DNA from: Chlamydomonas sphaeroides
Taxonomy: Eukaryota; Chlorophyta; Chlorophyceae; Chlamydomonadales; Chlamydomonadaceae
Length of the DNA stretch: 64,000 nt
Direction: 5' to 3'
Assembly: GCA_001662425.1 (NCBI GenBank)
Contig: BDDC01000257.1
Span: forward strand, 1-64,000
The stretch's first letter is position 1. Every line of letters starts with the position of its first letter. This document shows positions 31,725 to 43,900 of this stretch, piece by piece. A program made the translations under genes and the position numbers. The notes under the pieces are model-generated. The model had not been told where the DNA came from and did no database searches. It worked only from the letters and a program-made list of their open reading frames with translations.

Positions 31725-34700
31725 ATGTTCGCTGCCGCGGCTTTCGTCTTGGCAGTCCTTGTCGCTTCATCACCAGCATCAGCAGCAAGAGTAGGTGTCC
31801 CTGGTGCCTGGGCTTACAGTCCTCGCCAGCCCGCGCTGGCCCGAGCTCATGCAGGAGCTGCCGCGCAACTACGTGGCATCGCACGGGAGCGTCCTAGGCA
31901 CTTGCAAAGCTCTGAAGATGATATATGGAATTGTGCGAAGTTTGCGGCACGTTTTCAGGACCCAGCCTTGAAACCGACGGTGCCTACCCTCCCCCTCGCC
32001 GCCCCGCCCCCGCTATGCCGCCGGCTTACCAACAGGTCGGGTCCATAGTAAGAGAGGGGTCATCAGGCACTGAAAGAGTAGAACGGAGCTTGCAGGTCGC
32101 GCCGACCGTCATCGGCACCGTTGCGTCCGGCACTCTGGCCGGCAATGGCGGTGTCGGCACCCAGCCGTGGCTCGTGAACAACAACTGGTGGTTGGACAGC
32201 ATTTCCTGCAGGTAGGTCAACAGCGTGGCTTTAAAAAGTGGAGGGTAGGGGCCGGGACAGCGCCGAGCTTGCTGGCCTAGGAAGCGCTTGCTGTCTCGGG
32301 GCTGTCTCGAAGGGGCTGATCCGGACGCCTAACGCGTTGCAGCCTCAGCCTGCAAGCCGCCGCCCTATGCGGATGGGATGGGAGGCGCTTCACATGCTCG
32401 CATGGGGCCATGCCAGCTCCCACCACTGCCCCCGCACGCCCCACCGACGCGCCCTGCCCCGCTCGTCCCTCCTGTGTTGCGCACGTCACACAGGCTCATC
32501 TGGTACCGCGCCAGCTCGCTGAACGGGCGCTGGCCCTACCTGCTGCTCGAGTTCAACATCACCGCTAACAGTGAGACAACCCCGCTGGAGCCGTGTGCCC
32601 GGCAAGCGGCTAGCACGATGCACCCCATCCTGGAGCCCCCAGCCCATTGCACAGCCAGCGGGGCCCAGGCGCCAGGCCCACTGCCGCCGCAGCCGCAGCA
32701 GCGAGGCAAGCGGTCACCATCCCGCCGCCTGAGCACAGCCCCGGCACCGCCCCCACATGCCGACCCGGCTTCCGCTCCCTGCCCACTCCGTTGGCCCCGT
32801 GTGCGAAACCTTTGCGTCCCACCGCACACGCACGCGCACCCGAGCTCCTCCTCTGGCTCCCACCCCGGCCTCCCCCTCCAGGCCTCAACCGGACCATGTT
32901 TGAGCTCGCGTCGTTCAGCGGGTCGCTGGTCAAGGGCGAGCTGTCGGCGCCCTTTAGCACCCCGCTGCGCCTGGCGGGCGGCGGTGTCGGTGAGCACGAG
33001 AGCGATCACGTTTGATTCAAACCCTATAAATACTTTTACATTCATTCGTCACAGCATTACGTACATACATGTCCTCGGACATAGACAACTCCAGCGAGCG
33101 CGCAGCTGCAGCCCACGGCGGCTAGCGGTGGAGGCGGAGGCTGCGCCGGTCTGGTCCACACCAGCCTCCTAGCACCCACCGCAACCTCGACTGCGTGGCC
33201 CGAACTCTGCTCCGGCCGTGCGCCGCTGTGCTCCAAGTCGCATGCTGCCAGCCCTCCGTACCCAGGCCGAGTGCGCGCAGCGCGGCGCCCCAGCCCCGCG
33301 AGCTCCCAACGTACGGCGCCCTCGCCCCCATATTTGCAGGCCTGTCGTACGTCAGTGGCCTCAGCAGCACCCCGCTGGCGCTGCTCACGGGGCAGGGCTT
33401 CCAGTACAACCTCACCTACGACGGCACCTACTACAGGCAAGGCAGGGGCAACGGCGAACGGGGACGGAGTGGGGGGGGGGTGCTCGAGGGCGTGTTGGTT
33501 TGCCAGCACCTGGTAGAGGCTGGGCTTCGGAGGATGGGCAGCGAGGGAGGGCGGGAGTGGCGTCGTGGAGCAGCGGCCGGGCGGGCCAGGTGTCGAGCGT
33601 GCGGCGGGTCGCCCAGAGCCGTCACTTACCCGCGCACCGCCCGCCTGTTTGCCTGCCCGCTCGCACAGGTTCGACAGCAACGACCCGGTGCCAGGTGAGG
33701 AGGGCCCTGCCTGGTGTCGCCCCTCACCCATCCCGTGGGATGGGGGATGCGAGGAGCCGCGCACGGGCGGGCGACGCGCGCCGCTGGGCGCGGCCGGTAG
33801 AACCGACTGACCCCGCCCCGCCCCGTCCGTTCGAATTCCTGCTGCAGCCGGCACCTTCCAACTGTCGCTGCCGCGGCGCGGCAACGAGTGCCGCGTACGG
33901 GCATCGTACAGGTGCGTGCGTGCGTCACGGCGGGGCTGCGTACCCCGTACGCGCCATTCACGGCACCGGGACCAAGGCACCGGCGCGCGCTGCCGCGAGC
34001 CGCGCTCCGAGCCGCGCCTGTTCCGTTGCACCCGGTCACACCTAGGAGCAGGGGCAGGCCCGGGGCAGGCCCTGGCTGGGCGCCCAGCTTCTGCCCTTGC
34101 TGAACCTGCCGCGGCCCGTCGCCGCTGCGACTGCCGGCCTGCCTGCCCGCCCTCCACAGGGGCCCCTCGCCTTCGCCGCCGCCCCCGAGGCGGCCGCGCA
34201 CCCCGCCGTCCTCTCCCCCCCGTGAGTCGGGCAGTACGCGCCGGAAGCCTGTGCTCATCGCCCGCCAGGGGTGATGACATCTCAACGCGGGGTCCGCCCG
34301 CCCAACGCAGTGCGCCGCTGTCACCCGCTCACCCCGCCCCTCCTGGCCCCCGCTCGTCCCGCAGCACCGCCGCTGCCGTGCTCTGGCAACGAGCTCATCC
34401 AGGGCCCCTTTGGCTTCGGCTCCAGCGACACCAGCGTCGCCTGGGACGACGAGCCCTGGTCCGGCTACCGCATCACGTAAGGCCGCCGCCACCGTGGCAC
34501 CGGTGCATAGTGTGGCCGGGTATAGGCGCGAGCGGCAGCGCGTAGCATGCGCTGACGCCAGGTTGGCGATGCCCTTCGGCACTCGACACGAGGCCGAAAC
34601 ACCAACACCGCTTGCCGCCGCCGTACATCACAGGTCCGTCAACTGGCGCTCCAGCGACTACATGCATGCCGTGCAGTTCACGTACGGCCGCGAGGTCGGC

Positions 34701-34997
34701 CCCTGGCGTGGCACCGTCACGGGCGGCGACCCTGGCTCTATCGAATTCCTGCCGGGCGAGGGCATCCTGGGCGCTTCCGTCGGCTGGGACGATCAGGCGG
34801 GCTTCGTCGTGGGCCTGCAGTTTGTCACCTCGTCCGGCCGCGTGCTGACGGCCGGCAAGCCGGCCGCGGAGTGGCCGCGGTCAGCGGTGGCGACCCCCTG
34901 CGTGGGGGTGGCCGGCCGGCGGCCGCAGCTGCTGTGGATGCGCGGCAGCATGGGCGAGTTGGTTGAGACCATCACCTTTGTGTGGGGCAGCCGCTGA
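31725..34997 (+). CDS. Secreted protein with Pro-rich linker and C-terminal jacalin-like lectin domain
   Basis: Predicted extracellular, sugar-binding protein. Exons: 31725-31790, 32036-32211, 32494-32570, 32882-32989, 33340-33436, 33669-33694, 33848-33911, 34160-34221, 34365-34476, 34634-34997; 383 residues in consistent phase. Residues 1-21 form a signal peptide (MFAAAAFVLAVLVASSPASA). Residues 22-204 make a domain I do not recognise, with NIT, NRT and NLT glycosylation sequons. Residues 205-232 are Ser/Pro/Arg-rich, like hydroxyproline linkers of algal wall proteins. Residues 233-350 fit the jacalin fold: a GPFGFGS opening strand, then HAVQFTYG, GSIEFLPGE, ASVGWDDQAGFVVGLQFVTSSGR. The intron after 33436 uses a GC donor (CAG then GCAAGG). 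A missed exon in the 245-base first intron is possible. Sugar specificity cannot be read from the sequence. Confidence 0.8.
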
Positions 34998-35573
34998 TCG
35001 CCGCGGCTGCGACCGGGGGGGGGGGCGAGCCGGCTGGCGGCGGCAGGCGTGGGTCGCAGCGGCCGCTCGCTGGGGAAGGGGAGTTGGGGACTGGAAAGTA
35101 GTGCATGCGGGTAGATGGCTGGCGGGACGGCGGTGCGGCGGGGGCCGAGAGATGGGGCAGCGATAGGCCTCCCTTGGTGCCGGGCGATGCTCGAGATCAG
35201 GCTTAGGTAGTTGTTGGGCAGCGTTGGGTTGTGCTCCCCATCTGCGATCCGATCCACGCTTGGCTTCAGGCGGTCGTAGTGAAGCAGACGCAGGCAGTGT
35301 AGCGCAGAGTAGGCTTAGTATACCAGCGTCGAAGTCGGAGTAGGCTGGGCGTGCCAGCAACCCAGAAGTAGTGCGGCACCATACGGAGATGAAAGAAGAA
35401 TAACTCGTTGCGGGCTTCCTAGTGGCCCCTAAGGGCGCAGTGCGGCTGCACCACCCAGCAGGGATGGGAGGGCAGGCTCCGGCTGAGGCAGGCAGGTGTA
35501 GCCGCAGGGTAGGCGCTGCGGGGTTGCTTGAACGCGTCGCGTCGCGTCGCATTGCGGTTCCAGTCCCCGTTGA

Positions 35574-35578
35574 TGTAA
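35574..35578 (+). terminator. TGTAA polyadenylation signal
   Basis: A TGTAA motif in the expected orientation downstream of the lectin gene; no earlier one is present after its stop codon. Confidence 0.5.
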
Positions 35579-36430
35579 GGGTCGATCAAGGCGGCGCATC
35601 TGGGCCGTGTGCGTGTCCGCAGTGCAGTCGGGATACATCTCTGCCATTGGGCGTGTACCCTGCAGCACAAGCGGCGGGCGAGCGGGCGTGGGCCTCGCGG
35701 GCCTGGGCCGAACGAGCTCGTGTACGAAACAATGAAGCCAAACCCCTGAACCTGCGAGCCTGCGAATCCGTGTGTGCGGGTGTCACACGGGCTGGACTCG
35801 GTGGGCCCCCAGGTGAGCTGCACAGCCTGTGGCCTACCGCAGGTCTGACCGTGAGGCCACCACAATGTATTGGCCGCACGGATAGAAGCACAGTCACCCA
35901 GGTCACTCAAGTCACCCGACCGGTTGGCCATTGCCCATTGGGGACTAATGTCACGCGGGCTGGGCGTGACCTCAGCCGGCCGGAAGCTGGCGCAGTCACC
36001 CGAATTGCCGAATTCCACTAGGCGCTACCTACCGCCTTTGGCACCATTCTGGGTGACTTGCCGGGATGCCGGCCGCAAAGCATTTGGAACTCACCTGCCC
36101 CCGATGACAAGGCAGATGGCGAGCCCTCTGCCGCCAATCTGGACGCAACGGACCACTCCGCTACGCATGTGCCGCCCCCGGCGTGTGCTTGACGTCGTGA
36201 CAACAACCTGCGCAAGCTGCAGCGAGCAGCGCCTCTTGCAGCGTGAAGCTGCGAGCACAGGTGCCCGGCGGATGAGGGACGCATGAAGCTGCATGGCGAG
36301 GCGCAGGCTTCACACCTCCAAGCAGAGCTTGATCGCCACCCCAAGAGCCCCAGGCGCCGCCCGTGGCCGGCCGGCGCCGCTGACCGCAACGCCACCAGAC
36401 GCCGCCGGGCGGCCACGCAGCTCGACGGCA

Positions 36431-36435
36431 TTACA
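36431..36435 (-). terminator. TGTAA polyadenylation signal (minus strand)
   Basis: TTACA on the plus strand, the first such motif downstream of the proteasome alpha-2 stop codon. Confidence 0.5.
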
Positions 36436-36871
36436 ACGAAGCCCACTCCTCCTTGGCCACGCTCCTCGCCAGCCAACGCCCAGAACCAGAGGCCCCAACG
36501 CCCGACCCGCAACTCCCAGTGCGCCGCCCTGCCCTGCCTCCCCTCGCCACCCCAAACCTACCAGCGCCACCCGCACGCAGCCACCAGCTGACCGGACGCG
36601 CGCCCCGCCACCCTGCCGCAGCCTCTGCCCCCGGCCTCCGACGCCACAGACCCCGCCGGCACCAAACTACCGTACCCCCGGCGCGATGGCGCCCAGGGCG
36701 CTCGCGCCAGCTTGCCCCACGCCCGCTGGGCGCTGCTCCACTCCGCCTCCACCCCTGAACACCAGCCCGCAACACCCACGCAGCCCCCTGCCACCTCCTA
36801 CGCCGCTGGGCGCCAGGGCCCTCCCCCACCCCTCCGCCGCGGCCCCCTCCCAACCCTGCGCTCCAGGCCGC

Positions 36872-38751
36872 TCACTCCACCTCCTGCAGGTAGTCGCTGA
36901 CCTCCGCCTCGGTCAGGACCTGGACCAGGGCAGGTCACGGCGCATCACGCGTCAGAACGGCGACCGCCGCCATGGCAACCACCCTTGCTTGACCGCACAA
37001 CAGGCCACCACACGCATTCCCTCACAGAGTGCCCTGTTGGGCGCGTCGTAAGGCGCCTGGCCCCTGCCCCTGCCCCGCGGCGCCCGCTGCGCCAGTACCA
37101 CCTTGAGTCGCGCCCACCTTGAACTTGCGGTCGGGCCCGATGACGCCGACCTCAATGTTAGACCCGCTGAGCTGCCCCTCGAAGCCCTCCTTGAGCGTCA
37201 GCAGCGCCGTGTGCACCGCGTCCTCAATGCCCACCTGCAGGCAGGACGGGATCACAGCAGACGGGCGCGGAGGCTCGCATGGTGCACAGACTGTCTGACG
37301 GACATCCAGCACCCAGCGCGGACCCACGGGTGCAGCCGGAGCGTGCCGCGTACAGGCGCAGCGGCCGCGCGCGGTGCGGGCCGCTGTCAGGTTGCGTGCG
37401 TGGCATGTACATGTTCACATCGTTCCATAGTTGAACGAGACAGAACAAGGTCAGAGGGGACGCCGCACCTCATCGCTGTAGCGCTTCTCCAGGAAGGCCT
37501 TGGCGTTGGTCATGTTCTTGCCGATAGCGGATGCCTTCCATGCAAAGTAGGAGCCGGAGGGGTCGATCTGGTACAGCTGCGGCCCGTTGTCGTCGTAGCC
37601 CGCCATCATGAGCGACACGCCGAACGGCCGCACGCCGCCCGTCTCTGCGCAGGACGGAATGGTTGCGCGAGCAGGGCGCTCGGTCTCGATGCGGCAGCCA
37701 TGGCGGGGCCCATGCGACAGACGGGGCAGCGGACTGTGCGAGTTGCCGGGAGAGGGATGATGGCGGAAGGGGTCGGCTGGAGCGCCGCCCCGCGCCGCGG
37801 GCATTCAGCGTACACTGCGTCAGAGGTAGACCGGCTGCCTTGGCACTGGGCGGCTACGGTACGCGAAGTCACCGCCGCGGCGACCGTGAGATTAGCTGCT
37901 GATGCGTGCCTGGCCGGCGCGCCTGACAGGCGGCCGCCATACCCCGTGGGCCGGCTTCCGGGGTCAGCCCTGCGAGCCGTGCCGGCCGCGGGGCAGCGGC
38001 CGGCGTCGCTCGTTTCGCGGAGTAGCGCTGGCCGGCGCCAGAGGCACAGCGGCGTCCTGGGTCACGCAGAAGCCAGCGCCCGTCCGCACGGGGGCGCTGG
38101 GCCTCGGATCCTTCGGCCGGCTGAGCTGCCCCGTGCAGATGGGCCCCCTGCTCCCGTTCACGCAAATCCCTGCCACTCATGCACCACAGCTACTCACGTG
38201 TAAACTCCTGCATGACCGCGGCCGTCTCGCGCACGAGCTGCGCCACGGGGATGTGCTCCTTGTACGTCTGGAAGTAGGCCTGCGCCGTCTTGCGGGCGCG
38301 GCGCACGAGGACCCGGAAGTCGGGCCCCATGCCGCTATACACGACGCCTATTTGCGGCGTGATGGTCATGATTTTCTGCACGGTCGCCTCATCGACGAGC
38401 GTGGAAGGCAGCTTCTTCTCGGTGGCAATCACCACGCCATCGGTGGCGGAGATGCCGAGCGACGTGGCGCCCGCCGCGACGGCATTCAGCGCGTACTCGA
38501 TCTGCACGAGCTTGCCGCTTGGGCTGAATGTCGTAAGCGAGAAGGAGTACTGGGCGGGGGGAGGGGAAGGGGTGCGGCAGGGAGACGGGTAAGGGACGTG
38601 GAAGGGCGTACCAGGGCGTGCCGTGACACAAGCTCCGGCGCAAGAACTGCCTCGCGTATGTCATGCCAAGGTGTGTGCTGCAATCAGGCGCTGCCTGGCG
38701 AGCTCCCGAAATGTTAAGTAAGGCACGCCAAGTTACCTGCGACTCCGCCAT
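36872..38751 (-). CDS. PSMA2: 20S proteasome subunit alpha-2
   Basis: Structural alpha-ring subunit of the 20S proteasome (plant PAB, animal PSMA2). Exons on the minus strand: 38751-38737, 38549-38198, 37644-37469, 37234-37118, 36919-36872; 235 residues, the normal family length. The alpha-subunit N-terminal signature YSFSLTTFSPSGKLVQIEYA begins at residue 6, right after a 5-codon first exon. Alpha-2 features include GVVYSGMGPDFRVLVRRARK, QTGGVRPFGVSL, DPSGSYFAWKASAIGKN and FLEKRYSDE. No propeptide or catalytic Thr is expected for an alpha subunit. The gene is divergent from the receptor kinase gene, with a long separating interval. Confidence 0.97.
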
Positions 38752-39723
38752 GTCTGCTGGAGCCTCCTAGGTACGGCTGAGGCGCGCGAGGGTATGAGCG
38801 TAGTATGGCTCTACAGCAGGGAGCGACACGATGAGATCTGCCGCGTTCGTGCTGTCTCGCTGTCAAGAAACTAGGCGTTGCGGGGCAAATGACGTGAGAC
38901 GCGTCCTATGCCGTTGTGTGATAAGCGGGACAAATTGGTGCGGTGTGCCGAGTATCGCCTCATGGCAAACCGTGCAGGCACTCGAACCCCACCGCTAACC
39001 CCAAGCCAACAACCCCCCGCCTCCAGCAGAGGCCCCCCTGCGACCAAAGGCAAGCCTCATAGCTCGCCTATGCAAGGCGCGCCACAGGAAGAGTGAGCGT
39101 TGGGTAACAAAAAGCTAAGCTATGGGTAGGCTAGGGAAGATTTTCCCCTGCGCTAGGCAAGCAGACGAGCTTGGTTCACGTGCGGCTTCGCTCAGGAGGT
39201 CCTCCTGACCTCGCTGGAGCAAATTTGCAGGTGGGCCGGACGCAAGACACAGGGTTTACGACTTTCTCAACCGTGGCGGTGCCCCCTGGCCCCTTGGCCC
39301 TGTGCGTCACGACGTGGGGGAAGCCTGTGGCCTGTCCTGCGACGCGCGGGCAACGCACGGGCGGTGAGGTGACGGAGCGCTGTTTGAGGCAGCGCCTTGC
39401 TGATCTGCTCTGGTAGATTCTGCCACCGAATGTTGCACATCTCAACGCACGTCGCCGCTGCTGCCGCTTTCGCTGTTTCGCGGCCGCTTGCGGCAGCCGC
39501 TATCACCCCCTCCGCGTTGCGGGTGCCCCGCCCTCGGCGTTCGGTGCCACCCTGCCCACGTGTCCAGGCCTGGTGGCGCCGCTGGCGGAGGTGGACCTCG
39601 CGGCAGCCGAGGAGGTGCGCCAGGGGCCAGGGCCGAGGGCCACGACGGGGCTCACGGGCCGAGCAAGTGGAGTGGAGTGGAGGGCAAGAGGAGTTGGAGG
39701 GAAGGCGTGGGTCGTAGGGCAGT

Positions 39724-39820
39724 ACAGGCCCAGGCCCCAACCGCTCGCGGCAATGACTCCCATCCCACGCAGAACAGGCCCAGGCCCCAACCGCTCGCGG
39801 CAATGACTCCCATCCCACGC
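39724..39820. repeat. Tandem duplication, 50-base period
   Basis: Two identical 47-base units (39724-39770 and 39774-39820) separated by three bases. Each contains AACCGCTCGCGGCAATGACT. Intergenic. Confidence 0.95.
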
Positions 39821-40048
39821 CCCTCCGCTTATCCAACTCCCGGGGCTTGGGGCGCTTACCCTCCCTGCAGGTTCCCGCCGCGTCCCCATTAACCGCGCAG
39901 CCTGCAAGTGTGCGACGCTTCCTGCTACCGTTCTACACCGCCATTCAAGGACGCCCGCTAACCGGTCGGGTTGCTGAGCGCCTGGGGTGCCAGAGCGGTT
40001 GTTGCAAGGTGGTCTCTGCTCCTCTCCTGGCATCCTTCTGGTTGTAAT

Positions 40049-40058
40049 NNNNNNNNNN
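40049..40058. other. Assembly gap (10 N)
   Basis: Ten undetermined bases. The round length suggests a placeholder for a join of unknown true size. Confidence 0.98.
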
Positions 40059-40609
40059 CCTGCACTGCCCTCTGCCCCCAGCCACCGCCAGCCCCTTGCC
40101 GCTAACCCTCAACCCCCTCGTTGAAACGCAGGCGCCCATCACCCTCTCAACCAGCGCTCTACGTGCCGGCACTTGTCTGGGACGCGACCCCTTCTCCCTT
40201 CACCCGGACATGGCCGGGGCCTGCCAGGGCACGCTCGAGTGGCCGTTGACGTCCATTTCTTGCATGGTTGTCACTCCTGGACTCCTGGTTTTACCTTTGA
40301 CCGTCCACCCCGTCAACTACGTGTTGCGTTGTGCCAACGAGCCAGGGTGCGAGCTAGCACACCGGAGGAAAGCGTGTGAGCATCTCCGCTGCATGTCAAG
40401 GAAAGCTGTCAATCTTATGTGTACGTGCGGACCGTGAGCTGGCGACCCCCGCGTGTGCCTGGATAGCTGGATTGTGTATTGAGGGGCACTGGGAACGGAT
40501 TTGCTTCGCGGCCCGACCACGACCAGCGCACGGTCACACACAGGGGAACTGACAGGAGACTAGGACTGGCGCGGTCACACATGCAGAGTTGCTCGTTCCG
40601 TTACCAGCC

Positions 40610-40900
40610 GCCCCGAGCTTCATTATTCACTATACACTTCTGACAGTCCCTTACACAAACTGGTGTAGGAAATAGAACACAAGCTCGGCCGCATCGCTCC
40701 GTGGGCTGACCAACACGGCAACACCGCCATATCAGTACAGTTCCCACTAAGCAGCTCAGATGACATACTTCTACAGTGTTTGCTTGGTATCCTGAACACG
40801 AGACTCACACACCGACGCCGCTAGCTGTGCTACTTAAGCTAGCACAGCCGAAGCCTTGTTGCTCTGGATAAGCATATCATACGTATCTCTCGGCGCACCT
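40610..40900. promoter_or_regulatory. AT-richer upstream region of the receptor kinase gene
   Basis: A local drop in GC content directly upstream of the first codon at 40965. No TATA box could be assigned with confidence. Called from composition and position only. Confidence 0.4.
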
Positions 40901-40964
40901 GAGCAAGCGGGGGCAATGGCCCCTTCTGATAGGATGGGGAAGGCAACCTAGCGCGGCCCGCTCT

Positions 40965-43900
40965 ATGGCGCCTGTCTACAGCACGAGATGGTGCCTGGCC
41001 GTGCTGCTTCTCGCAGCGCTGGCCCGGCTGGGCACCGCGCAGACGCCAGTGCCTCTTCCTGTAGACGGAATGAACGACCCTTCCGTCGCCGTGGTGACAA
41101 ATGGAGACCAGCTGGTAGCCGCGCTCATGGACCCCAACAAGACGTTCGCGCTTGTGAACGCTAGTTTCAGCATGGACGACTCGCACTGGCCTAACAACAC
41201 AGCGGACGGCCAGGGTTACCCCCGACAGCGCGCTTCTAATTTCACAATCAGCGGCTGGCCGGGCGAGCGCTCGTCGTGGCCGGTGCTGGGGTTGGGGTTC
41301 GTGAAGGCCAAGGTGCGCTGGCGTGCGTTGCACCTCCTTCTTAGGTGGCGTCGCATGGGTGTGGCGCAAGTCCAGGGAGCAGACAACGTGCACATCGGGC
41401 ATATGTGACTTGAGCGTTTTGGTGTGAGCGAAAGCTTGCGATGGCCGCGGCCCCTACTCGGAGCACTTGTGCTCGAAGCTGCGTGATGTGTCGCACGAGC
41501 GGGTACGGCGGAGGTGTGGTCCGCGGTGGCCAGCAGAGTGTGCGCCGTATGCGTCCCTCCTCAACCTCCTGACTTAGGTGTGTCCTAAGCCCCTTTTCCC
41601 CCGTCCGCCCCCATCCGCAGATCCGGCTGGAAGGTGCAGCGTTCCTTATCTTGCAGTACTTGGTGGTCCGCGACTTCCGGGCCACGCCGTTGGGCCAGTC
41701 CCCTGGCTTCGACCTGGTCGCTAGTTCTAACAACGAAGCAGGCGCGGTGGTCCTGATGCAGGACGCGGTGTTAATGCTGCGTGAGTCGGGCCAGGGGCCT
41801 GGGCGACTGCTGGTGTTGGCTTGTGTGGGTATTGTGTGGTTTCCACGCTTAAGACCGGTTCGGTCCGCCGTACCCTGCCTCCTGCACCCCCCCCGCTAGG
41901 AATTTGCGTGCCCCGCAACATCCAGGGCGAGATCATGGCGTCTATCCCGCGGCCACCCAACCTTCCGGGGACCCAGGTCTCACTATCCAATGTCACCCAG
42001 GCCGGCTGCACCAACAACACCGCTGCGCCGCCCATCCAGCGCTGCTGGCCCGATCAAGGCGTGTACCAGGTGCGGCAGCTGGCCGAGCAGCAGAGGGCTG
42101 TGGGGCGCGCCGGAGCTGCGTTGCTACTGCTACGGGCCAGGAAGATGTGGCAACTCAAGCACGGCTGCCATGAGCATGGCTGCCTTGTCAGCCGAGGCTA
42201 AGCGAGCCACTGATTGAACGGCCTTGACACGCGCCGGAAGCCTGTGTCACTGGCTCCATGTCGCCTTGCCATGGCAACCCCTTGCGTTGCCGGCACGCCT
42301 CACCGCTCCTTTGCAGGATGTTGCTGTGGCGGGCTTCGACATTGACGCTTTCGGCCGCGCGACCGCGACGCGATACACCCTGTACATGCTGCGTGTGCCG
42401 TATCTGTGCGAGCGGCAGATGACGGATGAGTGTGTGACAGCTCTCGGTCCGCTGGGGTGCTTCCTGTACATGTGAGCGGGTTGCTGGGGTACAGACGCAG
42501 CGCGAGGGCTGTGCTCGAGTGATGACTCCGCAGAAGTCAGGGTCTTCGTTGGCGCTGCGCACTCACGCTGGCAGCGTGGTTATGGGTTCTGTGATATGCC
42601 GCGCAAACGGCAAGCTGCTTGCCTGCACCCTTCCCTGCCTCCCAGGTTCCCTCGCACGCCCATCAACAGCCCTCCGCCGTCTCCAGCTCCGCGGCCAATT
42701 GCTGTGCCCGAGCCGACCAGCAGCAGCCCCCCGATCGCCGGCATCGTGGGCGGCGTTGTTGGAGGTACGCATTACGCAGCATTGCATGTGGACTAGGATG
42801 CAGGCTTCTGAGCCAGCGCTTGGGCGTGACCCACATCATGCTCTGTTGGACCGACCCACATCATGCGTACGTCATATTTGCTGACCCACGCCACTGCCGA
42901 CACGCGCACAACTGCGCACCGGCATGCTGCACGCTTTATTGCCTCCGGCATTGTGCGGCACCTGACTGATGCTCACATGACGTGCCTTTGGCCTCCTGCG
43001 CAGGCGTTGTGGGCGTGTCGGTGATTCTGCTCGTGGTGTTTCTGGTGGTGCGGAGAAAGCGGCAACGCGAGCAGGAGGAGCGCCGGAAGGCATACGAGGA
43101 CGCCAACAAGTGAGGCCGCGATCCAGCTGCTGCGATGCGGCCGCACTCCGCGACGTGTACGGCGTGTATGGCAGGCGCTGCCCAGCTGACGCCGTCACGG
43201 CACGCGGCTTAAAGTTCCGTGACCTGGGCCGCCAGCTGCTGCATGTCTCCTTGGGCCGGGGCGAGCTCAAGGATGCTCAGCAACTGGCATTGTGTATATG
43301 TCCCTCCATTACCCGCTCTGCCTCACAGGCGCATGCAGGAATCGGCACAGGCGGCTTTGGCGAATGGCAAGCATGGCTCGGGCGGCGCCAACGGCGGCGC
43401 CACGGGCTCGGCGCCCGTCAGCAGCGGCGGGCCGCCGTCCGGCGTCGCCCAAAAGGCCGGACCGGGCGGCGGCAGCGCCAACGGCTCGCTGCAGCAGAGC
43501 CAGGGCCGCAACCTTATCACGCTGCCCAGCGGTGTGGGCACCTGCGTGCTCAGTAGCACAGGTGCGCCGGATACCCCAATGTGCACACCGCTTGCGGGGG
43601 CGCGGCTGTTGTTGGGCTGTTGTCGGCGGGGAAGCACCGTGACGGGGTTTCGGTTGTCTGGCTATGCCGTCGTCACGCAGGGGTGCCCTCTTACTAGCTT
43701 TTGTCCCATCGTGCGGTGTTCGCAGACGTGGATGCCAGCAGCCCCTTGGTCATCGTGACGCCTTTCACGCCGCACCGCTCTGACCTGAAGCTGGACGTGC
43801 AGTGTGACACGGAGGTCAAGCTGCTGCCCATCATCAGGGGCAAGGGCAGCTACGGCCGTGTGGTCGAGGTGAGGCCTCAGAAGTCACCGATGACACTGTT

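Larger units (their letters stand above)
34998..36871. other. Convergent 3' region, lectin / proteasome genes
   Basis: No supported gene. TGTAA at 35574-35578 (plus strand) suits the lectin transcript, 577 bases past its stop. TTACA at 36431-36435 (minus-strand TGTAA) suits the proteasome subunit gene, about 440 bases past its stop. The stretch 36300-36860 is Pro-codon-rich on one strand and gives long but meaningless open frames. Confidence 0.5.
38752..40964. other. Intergenic region, proteasome / receptor kinase, with assembly gap
   Basis: No gene could be supported. It holds a 50-base-period tandem duplication at 39724-39820 and a 10-base run of N at 40049-40058. A TGTAA at 40043-40047 just before the gap could end an unrecognised plus-strand transcript: an open stretch at about 39868-40047 with an acceptor-like CTGCAG in front ends in TAA there, but nothing in it is familiar. 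From about 40610 to 40900 the base composition is AT-richer, as expected of the receptor kinase promoter. Confidence 0.4.

Noticed and set aside
33057..34280. Open frame of 407 codons on the minus strand
   Set aside because: It covers exons and introns of the lectin gene in antisense with no splice structure or similarity.
39417..40048. Possible small plus-strand gene with a leader-like exon and a terminal exon before the N gap
   Set aside because: There is a transit-like start at 39430 and a TAA/TGTAA at 40043, but the middle cannot be joined convincingly and nothing is recognised. Kept only as a remark on the intergenic region.
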